From positions 1 to 39,534 of the forward strand of contig CAIYDQ010000275.1 in the NCBI GenBank assembly GCA_903925075.1: DNA of 39,534 nucleotides, read 5' to 3'. Position 1 is the stretch's first letter. Each line of letters starts with the position of its first letter. Below are positions 9,692-17,534 of the stretch, one piece after another. Position numbers and translations under genes: made by a program. A model generated the notes under the pieces. That model had not been told where the DNA came from, ran no database searches, and saw only the letters and a program-made list of their open reading frames with translations. The DNA is from an uncultured Geobacter sp. (lineage in GTDB: Bacteria > Desulfobacterota > Desulfuromonadia > Geobacterales > Geobacteraceae).

Positions 9692-9726
9692 AAAGGCCGG
9701 CAGGGAAATTTCCCCCGCCGGCCTTT
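9692..9726. terminator. Two-way rho-independent terminator between DUF72 gene and ackA
   Basis: A perfect 10-bp stem (AAAGGCCGGC, 9692-9701, against 9717-9726) with a 15-base loop that can extend the pairing (AGGG with CCCC). The A-run on one side and T-run on the other make it work for the convergent plus-strand gene and for ackA on the minus strand. Confidence 0.8.
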
Positions 9727-9762
9727 ATCATTTATCTATTTATGCTACCGCTCTCCGCTTTT

Positions 9763-11028
9763 CTAGGAGCGAACGAAATCCGATCTGGAAAAGCTGTATT
9801 CGAAATTCATGTGGTCCGTGTAGGTGCCGTTCAAGATGGCGGCCACGTCCTCGGTGAAGACCAGTTCCTCGTCTGTTGGGATCACGTAGACCTTGACCGG
9901 CGAATCGTCGGTGGTGATCAGGGTCTCGCGCTTGCGGGTCATGGCGGAGGCGTTTCTCTGCGGGTCCAAAATGATGCCGATGTGCTCCAGTCCCTCGATG
10001 GCGCGCGCCCTGATCGGCGCCCCCATCTCGCCCACTCCGGCGGTGAAGACGACGGCGTCGAGCTTGCCGATGACCGCAAGGTAGGTGCCGATGTACTTCT
10101 TCAGGCGGTAAGCCTCGATGTCGAGCGCCAAGGCGCACAGACGGTCGCCCGCCTGGGCATGCTCAATGACGTCGCGCCGGTCGGTAAAGCGGCCGGTGAT
10201 GCCGATGACGCCGCTCTTCTTGTTGAGGATGCTGTCGATCTCCTTGGCGGAGAGGTTGTCCTTTTGCATCATGAAGGCGGGAATGGCGGGGTCGATGTCG
10301 CCGCAGCGGGTGCCCATCATGGCGCCTTCCAAGGGGGTGAGCCCCATGCTGGTGTCGATGGAGATCCCGTTTTGGATGGCGCAGTGCGAGACGCCGTTGC
10401 CGATGTGCATGGTGATCACGTTGCACTGGCTGGCGGGTTTGCCGAGAATGGCGGCCACCCGCTTGGAAACGTACAGATGGGAAGTGCCGTGAAAGCCGTA
10501 GCGCCGGACGCCGTATTTTTCGTACCACTCGAAGGGGAGCGGATAGAGATAGGCGTGCTCGGGCATGGTCTGGTGGAAAGCGGTGTCGAAGATTGCGACC
10601 TGCGGCACGCCGGGAAGCACGGCCAAGGCGCCCTCGATGCCTGCGATGTTCGGCGGGTTGTGCAGAGGCGCCAGGTGCTGCACCTCGGTGACCGCGTCCA
10701 GCACGTCGGCATCGATCAGCACCGACTTGGTGAAGCGCTCGCCGCCGTGCACGACGCGATGGCCGACTGCGGCGATCTGTTTGATGTCGCTCAACACCCC
10801 GTGTCCGGGAGAGGTTAGCGTGCGCATGATCAGGTCGACTGCGGTTTTATGATCCGGACAATCGGAATCCTCCCGATAGGTCTCACGCCCCGGCACTTCG
10901 TGCAGGATGAAGGAGTCGCCGATCACCACCCGTTCCACCATGCCCTTGGCAACAACCGCTTTCTTATCCCAGTCGAACAACTGGTATTTTACTGAAGAAC
11001 TGCCGCAGTTAAGTGCCAGTATATCCAT
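9763..11028 (-). CDS. ackA: Acetate kinase
   Basis: Interconverts acetyl phosphate plus ADP and acetate plus ATP in the cytoplasm. The 421 residues begin MDILALNCGSSSVKYQLFDW, the first acetokinase signature, followed by the second, FDTAFHQTMPEHAYLYPLP, and YGFHGTSHLYV. Slightly longer than the usual ~400 residues. GGAGG lies nine bases before the ATG. No pta gene is adjacent in this window, so its partner phosphotransacetylase must be elsewhere, or further from here. A promoter candidate lies 30-60 bp upstream, and transcription should stop at the hairpin at 9692-9726. Confidence 0.96.
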   Translation of the reverse strand: MDILALNCGSSSVKYQLFDWDKKAVVAKGMVERVVIGDSFILHEVPGRETYREDSDCPDHKTAVDLIMRTLTSPGHGVLSDIKQIAAVGHRVVHGGERFTKSVLIDADVLDAVTEVQHLAPLHNPPNIAGIEGALAVLPGVPQVAIFDTAFHQTMPEHAYLYPLPFEWYEKYGVRRYGFHGTSHLYVSKRVAAILGKPASQCNVITMHIGNGVSHCAIQNGISIDTSMGLTPLEGAMMGTRCGDIDPAIPAFMMQKDNLSAKEIDSILNKKSGVIGITGRFTDRRDVIEHAQAGDRLCALALDIEAYRLKKYIGTYLAVIGKLDAVVFTAGVGEMGAPIRARAIEGLEHIGIILDPQRNASAMTRKRETLITTDDSPVKVYVIPTDEELVFTEDVAAILNGTYTDHMNFEYSFSRSDFVRS

Positions 11029-11056
11029 CGATCAAAAACCTCCGTTAGATTTAATC

Positions 11057-11086
11057 AATATAATGCGGCCGCGGAAGCGGCTTCAA
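11057..11086 (-). promoter_or_regulatory. Candidate sigma70 promoter of ackA
   Basis: Minus-strand TTGAAG (11081-11086) and TATATT (11057-11062) are separated by 18 bp, the spacer containing a GCGGCCGC palindrome. The -10 is 28 bp from the start codon, leaving a short leader with GGAGG. Confidence 0.5.
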
Positions 11087-11262
11087 GACAAGTCGTTAAA
11101 AATAAAACTTGTTTCTACTTATACAGGAGCGCCGCCGACAGTTCAAGATTTTTCTCCGCGGCGGCGACTAAAACGGCGCAGGTTTATAGTGGACTTTTCT
11201 TTTCGGGTATGCTAGTTTTTCGACAAAATTATGCTCAATCAAACCAGAAGGAGGTGAATACT

Positions 11263-11430
11263 TTGGCACATACAATTACCGACGAATGCATCAACTGCGG
11301 AGCCTGCGAGGATTCCTGCCCGGTTAACGCCATCAGCGAGTCCGGCGACAAAAGGGTTATCGCTGCGGATACCTGCATCGACTGCGGGGCATGCGTAGAC
11401 ACCTGCCCGGTTAACTCGATTCACGCCTAA
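11263..11430 (+). CDS. 2[4Fe-4S] ferredoxin
   Basis: A 55-residue clostridial-type ferredoxin, a small cytoplasmic electron carrier. Two CxxCxxCxxxCP clusters are visible: C9, C12, C15, C19 and C38, C41, C44, C48. The start is the TTG at 11263-11265, eight bases after AAGGAGG; the ATG further upstream (11209) would add 18 residues without a ribosome site. It is a single-gene unit followed directly by a strong terminator. Likely electron partner of 2-oxoacid:ferredoxin oxidoreductases, but no such gene lies in the window. Confidence 0.93.
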   Translation: MAHTITDECINCGACEDSCPVNAISESGDKRVIAADTCIDCGACVDTCPVNSIHA

Positions 11431-11454
11431 CTCCTTTCAGCTGTAATGCCATGG

Positions 11455-11491
11455 CCTGCAGATGCGGTTCTACCGCCTGCAGGTTTTTTTT
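11455..11491 (+). terminator. Rho-independent terminator of the ferredoxin gene
   Basis: CCTGCAG pairs with CTGCAGG, and an inner GCGG pairs with CCGC, followed by eight T residues (11484-11491). It begins 24 bp after the ferredoxin stop. Confidence 0.85.
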
Positions 11492-11530
11492 GTGGTTTTT
11501 ATGAAAGTTGGGGGATGGGAGGGATGGGAA

Positions 11531-11557
11531 GTATGGGAAGTATGGGAAGTATGGGAA
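11531..11557. repeat. Short tandem repeat, three copies of a 9-bp unit
   Basis: GTATGGGAA occurs three times in a row, preceded by looser GGGATGGGA-type copies from about 11512. It sits between two terminators that face each other, so it is probably untranscribed filler and may vary in copy number. Confidence 0.75.
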
Positions 11558-11573
11558 TCTCTGGGAAAACGCG

Positions 11574-11617
11574 AAAAAGCCGCACAAGGGACAATCGACC
11601 TTGGGCGGCTTTTTTTT
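11574..11617 (-). terminator. Terminator of gltX (two-way)
   Basis: AAAAAGCCGC (11574-11583) pairs with GCGGCTTTTT (11605-11614), extended inward by CAAGG against CCTTG. For gltX on the minus strand the stem is followed by a T-run; the plus strand also ends in T residues. It starts 17 bp after the gltX stop. Confidence 0.8.
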
Positions 11618-11633
11618 GATGGTGGCTGTCCTG

Positions 11634-13034
11634 CTATTTTATGGCGGCTATGGCACGCTCCAGACGCTTTCCGGTCTCGGCTTTGCCAAACACCTCGATC
11701 ATCTCGTAGATGCCCGGGGAGGCGGTCGAGCCGGATAAGGCGAGCCGCACCGCCGGCGCGATCTGCCCCAACTTGATCCCCTTCTCCTCGCAGATCGCCT
11801 TGAATACTCCCTCGATGGCCGCTAAGTCAAAACTTCCCAACGCCTCCAGCTTGCCCAGCAGCTCGGCCAGCAGCGCCGGCGTCTCGGCGTTGAAAAACTT
11901 GGCGGCTCCCTTCTCGTCGTAGGCAAAATCTCCCCGGTAGTAAAAGAGCGCACCGTCGGCCAACTCCAACATGGTCTTCGCCCTCTCCTGCAGGGTCTTC
12001 ACCACCGCCACCAGGTCCGGCCCCCCCTCGGGCTTAACGCCGCGCTCGCTCAGAAACGGGGTCACCAGCCCGGCCAGCCGCACCGGATCACCGTTCTTGA
12101 TGTAATGCGCGTTCAACCAGAGCAGCTTTTCGGTATTGAAGACGCCGGCCGACCTGCCGACGTTCTCGATGGAGAATTTCTGGATCAGGTCCTCAAGCGA
12201 GAAGATCTCCTCGTCGCCATAACTCCAACCCAGACGCACCAGGTAATTCACCATCGCCTCGGGAAGAAAGCCCATTTCCCGATAGGCGATGACGCTGGTC
12301 GCGCCGTGGCGCTTGGAAAGCCGCGCCTTGTCGGCGCCGAGGATCATCGGCACGTGGGCGAAGCTGGGAACCTCGGACTCAAGAGCCTGGTAGAGCAGTA
12401 TCTGGCGCGGCGTGTTGTTGACGTGGTCGTCACCGCGGATCACGGTGGTGATCGCCATGCTGGCGTCGTCGACCACCACCACGAAGTTGTAGGTCGGGGT
12501 GCCGTCGGTGCGCTGGACGATCAGGTCGTCCAACTCGGCGTTCTCGAAGGAAATCTTCCCCTTCACCAGGTCGACCCAGGAGGTGGTCCCCTGCTGCGGC
12601 GCCTTGAAGCGCACCACGTAGGGCCGGCCGTCGTCGGGCTGCGCGGCGAGCTCCCGGCAGGTGCCGTCGTACTTGGGCTTGCCCCCTTCCTTCAGCGCCT
12701 GCTCGCGTTTGGCTTCCAGCTCTTCGGAGCTGCAGTAGCATTTGTACGCCTTGCCGGCGGCCAAGAGCTTCTGCACGTACTCCTTGTAAAGCGGAAAATT
12801 GTCCGACTGGTAGAAGGGGCCCTCGTCCCAGTCGAGTCCGAGCCAGGTCATTCCCTCGAGTATGGCGTCCACCGACTGCTGAGTGGAGCGGGCGACGTCG
12901 GTGTCCTCGATCCTCAGGATGAACTTGCCGTGCTGCTTTCTTGCCAATAGCCAGTTGAAAAGCGCCGTGCGCGCGCCGCCTACGTGCAGATAACCGGTGG
13001 GGCTGGGTGCAAAACGCAAACGTACTTGTGACAT
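11634..13034 (-). CDS. gltX: Glutamyl-tRNA synthetase
   Basis: Class I aminoacyl-tRNA synthetase that charges tRNA with glutamate. The 466-residue protein has the N-terminal [19 protein letters not shown] motif (the HIGH element as HVGG), the KMSKS-equivalent KARLSKRHG at about residues 240-250, and a Cys-containing insert (CYCSSEEL ... GTCREL) typical of zinc-binding or zinc-relic GltX. The C-terminal anticodon-binding helical region is complete. GGAGC precedes the ATG. It follows yacG on the same strand with a 70-bp gap. Whether it is discriminating or also charges tRNA-Gln cannot be read from the sequence; no gatCAB genes are present here. Confidence 0.95.
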   Translation of the reverse strand: MSQVRLRFAPSPTGYLHVGGARTALFNWLLARKQHGKFILRIEDTDVARSTQQSVDAILEGMTWLGLDWDEGPFYQSDNFPLYKEYVQKLLAAGKAYKCYCSSEELEAKREQALKEGGKPKYDGTCRELAAQPDDGRPYVVRFKAPQQGTTSWVDLVKGKISFENAELDDLIVQRTDGTPTYNFVVVVDDASMAITTVIRGDDHVNNTPRQILLYQALESEVPSFAHVPMILGADKARLSKRHGATSVIAYREMGFLPEAMVNYLVRLGWSYGDEEIFSLEDLIQKFSIENVGRSAGVFNTEKLLWLNAHYIKNGDPVRLAGLVTPFLSERGVKPEGGPDLVAVVKTLQERAKTMLELADGALFYYRGDFAYDEKGAAKFFNAETPALLAELLGKLEALGSFDLAAIEGVFKAICEEKGIKLGQIAPAVRLALSGSTASPGIYEMIEVFGKAETGKRLERAIAAIK

Positions 13035-13104
13035 GAAGGGCTCCTTTAAAGGTTCAATATAATCCGAATGGACGGCAAGTTATTCCTCGTAATGGCCGAC
13101 AAGG

Positions 13105-13287
13105 TTAGTCCTCGTAATCCTCGTCCTTCTCCGGCGCCTTTTCTCCGGGGATCCGGTAGTCGTCCGTGGCCCAGGCGCCGAGGTCGATCATCTTGCATCG
13201 CTGGGAACAAAAAGGGCGATAGGGATTCCCGGCAAGCGGCGCTTCCTTGCGGCAGTGCGGACACTTGATGCTCTGTAGTGCGCTCAT
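13105..13287 (-). CDS. yacG: YacG family zinc-binding protein (DNA gyrase inhibitor type)
   Basis: A 60-residue zinc-ribbon protein. Cys9-x2-Cys12 and Cys27-x3-Cys31 bind one zinc, and the family motif [22 protein letters not shown] is present, with an acidic tail (EKDEDYED). In Escherichia coli YacG binds GyrB and inhibits DNA gyrase; that role here is inferred by family. A GGGGG-type ribosome site precedes the ATG by about six bases. A hairpin with a T-rich tail lies just upstream, so it probably does not share the argS-SPOR transcript, but I could not see its promoter. Confidence 0.85.
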   Translation of the reverse strand: MSALQSIKCPHCRKEAPLAGNPYRPFCSQRCKMIDLGAWATDDYRIPGEKAPEKDEDYED

Positions 13288-13308
13288 GCGCTACCCCCTG
13301 CAAAGAAA

Positions 13309-13336
13309 GTCCTCCAGCGCGTTGGCTCTGGAGGAC
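13309..13336 (-). terminator. Terminator after the argS-SPOR genes
   Basis: A perfect 9-bp inverted repeat, GTCCTCCAG and CTGGAGGAC, with a 10-base loop. On the minus strand it is followed by TTTCTTT, so it likely ends transcripts coming from the SPOR gene 45 bp upstream. Confidence 0.6.
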
Positions 13337-13381
13337 GGTTGAGATTTAGGCGAAGCCGGGACCACGGCCCGATCCACGCCC

Positions 13382-14080
13382 CTATTCCGACAGCACCGCG
13401 GCGCCCTTGCCGGCCTTGCCGGCGATCTCCTCGGCTTCGGCCTTGCTGAGATGCCGCCCTACCCTCAGCCGATACCAGACGACGTTGTCCTTAAGCTTCG
13501 ACTCCATCACGTAGGCGGCGACCCCCTTGGCCACCAATTTCGCCTGCGCCTTGTCCGCCTCCTGCTGCCCGCGAAAGGACGCTATCTGCACCACGAAACG
13601 CCCCGACGCCTCCGGTTTCTCGACGGCAGGCGCGGCCTCGGCCTCGGCATCCGTCTCGGCCGGGGGTGCGGTAACGGCGGCGGGAATCGGCGCGGCCTTC
13701 TGCGACGGCCGGGGCGCGCTCAGCGCGGGCTCCGGCTTTTTCAGGTTGAGCCCGCTGCCGATGGCGCCTTTGCCGCCGCCTTCAGAGAGGGTCTTGTAGA
13801 AGGTGAGAGGGGCTGCGGGGGGGGGCGGAGCGGGCTTCTCCGCTGCCTGCGGTCCCTGCCCGGCCTCCTGGCCTTTGGCGGCTTGGCCAGCGGTGAACGG
13901 AGCCTTGCGAGCCTTGGGAAGGAGCCAGCCGGTCAAAACGCCCGCCCCGAAGGTGCCGATCAGCGTGAGTATGGAGAGCAGCACGAACAAGCCGGAAGAA
14001 CCCTTGCGCGGCTTGTTCTTCTTCACCTGGTGGCGCTCGACGCTCTTGCCGACCCTCTTTTCGCTGTAATCAAGCCGCAT
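13382..14080 (-). CDS. SPOR domain-containing membrane protein
   Basis: A 232-residue bitopic inner-membrane protein. A basic cytoplasmic N-terminus (residues 1-28, rich in Lys and Arg) is followed by one helix (GLFVLLSILTLIGTFGAGVLTGW, about 30-52), a long Pro/Ala-rich periplasmic linker, and a C-terminal SPOR domain beginning at GRFVVQIASFRGQQEADKAQ (about 160). SPOR domains bind denuded septal peptidoglycan, so a cell-division or wall role (FtsN/DedD-like) is likely. It starts 19 bp after argS ends and is probably co-transcribed with it. There is no enzymatic domain. Confidence 0.88.
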   Translation of the reverse strand: MRLDYSEKRVGKSVERHQVKKNKPRKGSSGLFVLLSILTLIGTFGAGVLTGWLLPKARKAPFTAGQAAKGQEAGQGPQAAEKPAPPPPAAPLTFYKTLSEGGGKGAIGSGLNLKKPEPALSAPRPSQKAAPIPAAVTAPPAETDAEAEAAPAVEKPEASGRFVVQIASFRGQQEADKAQAKLVAKGVAAYVMESKLKDNVVWYRLRVGRHLSKAEAEEIAGKAGKGAAVLSE

Positions 14081-14099
14081 GATATGCCCCTATCGCCGC

Positions 14100-15761
14100 C
14101 TACATCCTCTCCGGAGCCGAAATTCCCAGCACCGTAAGCGCGTTCTTGATGGTGACCGCCGCGCAATGCAGCAGGAAAAGCCGCGCCTGGGTGAGCGCCG
14201 GCTCCTCGGTGATCACCCGGCTCTTGTTGTAAAAGCTGTGGAATTCGCCGGCCAATTCCTGCAGATAATAGGTGATGCGGTGCGGCTCGAAGTTGAGCGC
14301 CGCCCCTTCGAGGATCTCCGGATAAGCCGAGAGCTTCTTGATCAGCGACATGTCGTCGGTGCTGTCCAAAAGCTCCAGCCGGACGCTTTCAAAGGCGGGA
14401 GCGGAGCCTCTCTCGCGCGCCGTGTCGAAGATGCTCTTGATGCGCGCGTGGGCGTACTGCACGTAGTAAACCGGGTTGTCCGTGCTCTGGCGCTTGGCGA
14501 GTTCCAGGTCGAAATCGAGCTGGCTGTCGGAGCGGCGCATCAGGAAGAAGAAGCGCGCCGCGTCGCGACCCACCTCGTCCACCACCTCCTTGAGGGTCAC
14601 GAATTCGCCGCTCCTGGTGGACATGGCGACCGGCACGCCGTCGCGCAAAAGCGAGACCAATTGCACCAGGATGATCCCAAGATCCTCAGGATCGCGTCCC
14701 AGTCCCTGCACGATCCCTTTCAAACGCGGGATATAGCCGTGGTGGTCCGCGCCCCAGACGTCGATCACCCAGTCGAAGCCGCGGGCGAACTTGTCGCGGT
14801 GGTAAGCGATGTCGGAGGCGAAGTAGGTGGTTACCCCGTTGCTTCTGACCACCACCCGGTCCTTGTCGTCGCCGTAGTCGGTGGTGCGAAACCAAAGCGC
14901 CCCGTCCTGTTCGTAGATCAGCCCCTTCTCCTGCATCTCGGCTATTGCCGAGGCGACTTTACCGTCATCGAAGAGCGACTGCTCGGAGAACCAGTTGTCC
15001 AACCGCACGCCGAAAGCCTGCAAGTCCTCGTCGATCCCCTTGAGGATCAGGTCGCCTCCCATCTTGGCGAAGAAAGCGACTCCCTCCTCCTGCGGCGCCT
15101 TCAGAAAACGCTCGCCGTGCTTGACCATGGCGTCGCGGGCGATGTCCTTGATGTAGTCGCCCTGATAGCAGTTCGCCGGGAACTCGATCTCCTCGCCCAG
15201 CAGTTGCCGGTAGCGCAAAAGTCCCGAGAGCCCCAGGGTGTTCATCTGGTTGCCGGCGTCGTTGATGTAATACTCGCGCTGCACGTCGAAGCCGGCGGCG
15301 GCGAGGAGCGAAGCCACAGCGTCTCCGGTGGCGGCACCGCGGCCGTGTCCGATATGGAGCGGACCGGTCGGGTTGGCGCTGACGAACTCCACCTGGACCT
15401 TCTTCCCCGCGCCCACCAGGCTCTTGCCGTAGTCGTCGCCGGCCCGGTCGATCTCGGTCAGCGTCGTTCTCCAGGCCGAGTCCTTGATGAAAAAGTTCAC
15501 GAAACCCGGCCCCGCTATTTCCAGCGATCCGATCAGCTCGGAGCTGCCGGCGAGCTTCTTGACCAGGATCTCGGCGATGGCGCGAGGCGACTTTCTCTCC
15601 GGTTTCGCCATCTGCATGGCGACGTTGGTGGCGAAATCACCGTGTTCCGCGTGCGCGGGCTTCTCAACGCTGACTGCCGGAACCACTCCCGAGGTGAGCG
15701 TGCCGTCGGCGAAACACCCCTCGATTCCCTTCAGGATGCATGCGCGCAGCTGCTCCTTCAT
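14100..15761 (-). CDS. argS: Arginyl-tRNA synthetase
   Basis: Class I synthetase that charges tRNA-Arg. The 553-residue protein has the N-terminal additional domain, the HIGH motif in VSANPTGPLHIGHGRGAATGDA (about residues 118-139), and the C-terminal DALR anticodon-binding domain ending LLHCAAVTIKNALTVLGI. The KMSKS element is replaced by MSTRSGEFVTL, as in many ArgS. The start at 15759-15761 has AAAGGGAGG ten bases upstream and lies 2 bp after the stop of a 54-codon gene; a longer open frame running through that gene is not used. Confidence 0.95.
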   Translation of the reverse strand: MKEQLRACILKGIEGCFADGTLTSGVVPAVSVEKPAHAEHGDFATNVAMQMAKPERKSPRAIAEILVKKLAGSSELIGSLEIAGPGFVNFFIKDSAWRTTLTEIDRAGDDYGKSLVGAGKKVQVEFVSANPTGPLHIGHGRGAATGDAVASLLAAAGFDVQREYYINDAGNQMNTLGLSGLLRYRQLLGEEIEFPANCYQGDYIKDIARDAMVKHGERFLKAPQEEGVAFFAKMGGDLILKGIDEDLQAFGVRLDNWFSEQSLFDDGKVASAIAEMQEKGLIYEQDGALWFRTTDYGDDKDRVVVRSNGVTTYFASDIAYHRDKFARGFDWVIDVWGADHHGYIPRLKGIVQGLGRDPEDLGIILVQLVSLLRDGVPVAMSTRSGEFVTLKEVVDEVGRDAARFFFLMRRSDSQLDFDLELAKRQSTDNPVYYVQYAHARIKSIFDTARERGSAPAFESVRLELLDSTDDMSLIKKLSAYPEILEGAALNFEPHRITYYLQELAGEFHSFYNKSRVITEEPALTQARLFLLHCAAVTIKNALTVLGISAPERM

Positions 15762-15763
15762 AG

Positions 15764-15928
15764 CTAATCCTCCCTTTGTTGGTCGCGATCCGTGTCGGGC
15801 ACCGCCTTGATGGTGACGTCTCTGGTGAAGTCCGGGCAATGGGCGCCGCCGTCGGTCACGCGGAACTTCTTGGCGCAGTTCTCGCGCCAGGCGCAGACGA
15901 CGCAGTGTTGTTTTCCCGTTTCAGCCAT
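15764..15928 (-). CDS. Small Cys-rich protein, putative zinc-binding
   Basis: A 54-residue open frame with ATG at 15926-15928 and GGGAG seven bases upstream. It carries C9-x2-C12-x5-C18-x12-C31, in the context CVVCAWRENCAKKF and AHCPDF, which would suit one metal site. The stop is 2 bp before the argS start and contains argS's ribosome site, so the two are very probably translated together. I do not recognise a named family. The conserved-looking cysteines, good ribosome site and tight spacing argue that it is a real gene rather than leader filler. Confidence 0.65.
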   Translation of the reverse strand: MAETGKQHCVVCAWRENCAKKFRVTDGGAHCPDFTRDVTIKAVPDTDRDQQRED

Positions 15929-16003
15929 ATATATTCTCCCGCTTGATGCAACTTGGTCGCCTTGCCTTGAGCGTCGCTAAGGATACACGCCACACCGAAA
16001 CAA

Positions 16004-16028
16004 TCCCTCTCCCATCAAGGGGGAGGGA
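16004..16028 (-). terminator. Weak hairpin at the end of the ftsB-like gene
   Basis: TCCCTCTCCC (16004-16013) can pair with GGGGGAGGGA (16019-16028), with a five-base loop that contains the ftsB-like stop codon. On the minus strand one pair becomes a mismatch and the tail TTGTTTC is only partly T-rich, so at best it is a partial terminator before the small Cys-rich gene. Confidence 0.35.
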
Positions 16029-16449
16029 GCTTTTTGACGATCGGCTTGCCCTGATGATTGGCCCCTTTATCTTGACCCGCGGCGTGCTTCTCTTGTCCCG
16101 CTGCCGGTTTCTCTTGACCTGCGGCCGGCTTCTCTTGAGCCGCGGCAGGCTTGTCGGGGGAGCCGGCTGATTTATCTTGAGAAGGAAACTGGTAGATCAC
16201 CTCGTTGCTGCGCACGAAGCCGAAGTCGCGCCGCGCGAGGCTTTCCAGATAACGCCGATCCGATTGCAGAGCGGTGATTTCCCGTTTCAGCTTGTCGTTT
16301 TCGCCCTTCAACTCCAGCAGCCGCTTCTGCATCTCGTCGCGGTCGCGGTGCAGATGGTCGATGCGCAACAGTCCCCGCTCACCGAAAACGGTGAAGTAAA
16401 GGATGAAGATGGCAATGGCCGCCGGCGTCAGGAAAAAACGCTTCTGCAT
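16015..16449 (-). CDS. FtsB/DivIC-family septum formation initiator with repeat tail
   Basis: A 144-residue bitopic protein. Residues 6-22 form a membrane helix, residues 30-72 a coiled coil (DEMQKRLLELKGENDKLKRE), and LARRDFGFVRSNEVIYQFP is the conserved motif after the coil in FtsB proteins. It would act with FtsL and FtsQ in the divisome. Unusual is the tail: residues 100-127 are four copies of a 7-residue unit (KPAAxQE type), rich in Ala, Lys and Gln, and likely disordered in the periplasm. It starts 2 bp after uxs ends. Normal FtsB proteins end soon after the coil, so the tail is an addition. Confidence 0.82.
   Translation of the reverse strand: MQKRFFLTPAAIAIFILYFTVFGERGLLRIDHLHRDRDEMQKRLLELKGENDKLKREITALQSDRRYLESLARRDFGFVRSNEVIYQFPSQDKSAGSPDKPAAAQEKPAAGQEKPAAGQEKHAAGQDKGANHQGKPIVKKLPPP
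16069..16152 (-). repeat. In-frame 21-bp repeat in the ftsB-like gene, four units
   Basis: Four tandem 21-bp units encode KPAAAQE, KPAAGQE, KPAAGQE and KHAAGQD. The unit length keeps the frame, so copy-number change would only lengthen or shorten the tail. Differences between units are few, which suggests recent expansion. Confidence 0.8.
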
Positions 16450-16451
16450 GG

Positions 16452-17387
16452 TTACCCTGCGGAAAGCACGGAGCTGAAGTACTCTATGGTCTTCTTCAGC
16501 CCCTCATCCACCTGCACCTTGGGTTCCCAGCCGAGCTTTTCCTTGGCCAGCGTGATGTCCGGCTGCCTCTGCTTGGGGTCGTCCGCCGGCAGCGGATTGT
16601 AGATGATGCGCGAACTGGAGCCGGTGAGCGCGATGATCTTCTTGGCGAAATCGACGATGGTGGTCTCGTTGGGATTGCCCAGGTTGACCGGCCCGATGAA
16701 TCCGGGACACTCCATCATCTTGAGTATCCCCTCGATCAGATCGGAGACGAAACAAAAGGAGCGGGTCTGCTCGCCCTTGCCGTACACCGTGATGTCTTCG
16801 CCCTTCAGCGCCTGCAGGATGAAGTTGGAGACCACGCGGCCGTCGTTCTCCGCCATATTGGGGCCGTAGGTGTTGAAAATACGGATGATCCTGATGTCCA
16901 CCTTGTTTTGCCGATGGTAGTCCATCATCAGCGTTTCCGCGACCCGCTTCCCCTCGTCGTAGCAACTCCTGATGCCGATGGTGTTCACGTTGCCCCAGTA
17001 CGATTCCGGCTGCGGATGTACCTGCGGGTCTCCGTACACCTCCGAGGTCGAGGCCTGCAGGATCCTGGCCCTTACCCGCTTGGCCAAGCCGAGCATGTTG
17101 ATGGCGCCCATCACGCTGGTCTTGGTGGTCTTCACCGGGTTGTACTGATAGTGGATCGGCGAAGCCGGACAGGCCAGGTTGAAGATCCGGTCCACCTCCA
17201 AAAGAATCGGCTCGGTGACGTCGTGCCGGATCAGCTCGAAGCGGCGGTCATCCAGCAGATGAGCGATGTTGCGCTTATTGCCGGTGAAGAAGTTGTCGAG
17301 GCAGATCACCTCGTGGCCGTCCTTGAGGAGCCGCTCGCAAAGATGCGAACCGATAAAGCCAGCGCCGCCGGTGACAAGTGCACGCAT
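16452..17387 (-). CDS. uxs: UDP-glucuronate decarboxylase (UDP-xylose synthase)
   Basis: An extended short-chain dehydrogenase that converts UDP-glucuronate to UDP-xylose with NAD. The 311-residue protein has the nucleotide fold [14 protein letters not shown] at residues 7-20, the [12 protein letters not shown] segment, the STSEVYGDP loop and the catalytic YDEGK (Tyr-x3-Lys). The phrase [10 protein letters not shown] and [16 protein letters not shown] are typical of this enzyme rather than of dTDP-glucose dehydratase. AGGAG precedes the ATG at 17385-17387. It follows ugd, which makes its substrate, after 147 bp. The end product probably goes to lipopolysaccharide or another surface glycan. 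Confidence 0.9.
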   Translation of the reverse strand: MRALVTGGAGFIGSHLCERLLKDGHEVICLDNFFTGNKRNIAHLLDDRRFELIRHDVTEPILLEVDRIFNLACPASPIHYQYNPVKTTKTSVMGAINMLGLAKRVRARILQASTSEVYGDPQVHPQPESYWGNVNTIGIRSCYDEGKRVAETLMMDYHRQNKVDIRIIRIFNTYGPNMAENDGRVVSNFILQALKGEDITVYGKGEQTRSFCFVSDLIEGILKMMECPGFIGPVNLGNPNETTIVDFAKKIIALTGSSSRIIYNPLPADDPKQRQPDITLAKEKLGWEPKVQVDEGLKKTIEYFSSVLSAG

Positions 17388-17501
17388 AGGGGACTCCTTT
17401 TCTTGCTGAACTTCCGCGTTTAATGAGGTTTGCAATCTAGAACGTCGTGCGACAGAGGTTCGCAGCGTCGAACGCCGAACTCCGAGCCGCTTTTAAACAA
17501 C

Positions 17502-17529
17502 GTAGAACGTAGAACGTGGAACGTAGAAC
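17502..17529. repeat. Four copies of a 7-bp repeat between uxs and ugd
   Basis: GTAGAAC, GTAGAAC, GTGGAAC and GTAGAAC follow one another and end five bases before the ugd stop codon. A related AGAACGTCG lies near 17438. No gene or hairpin explains it. Confidence 0.8.
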
Positions 17530-17534
17530 GGTTC

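Noticed and set aside
13046-13303. 85-codon minus-strand frame over yacG
   Set aside because: Overlaps yacG in another frame; yacG has the zinc-ribbon motif and its own ribosome site.
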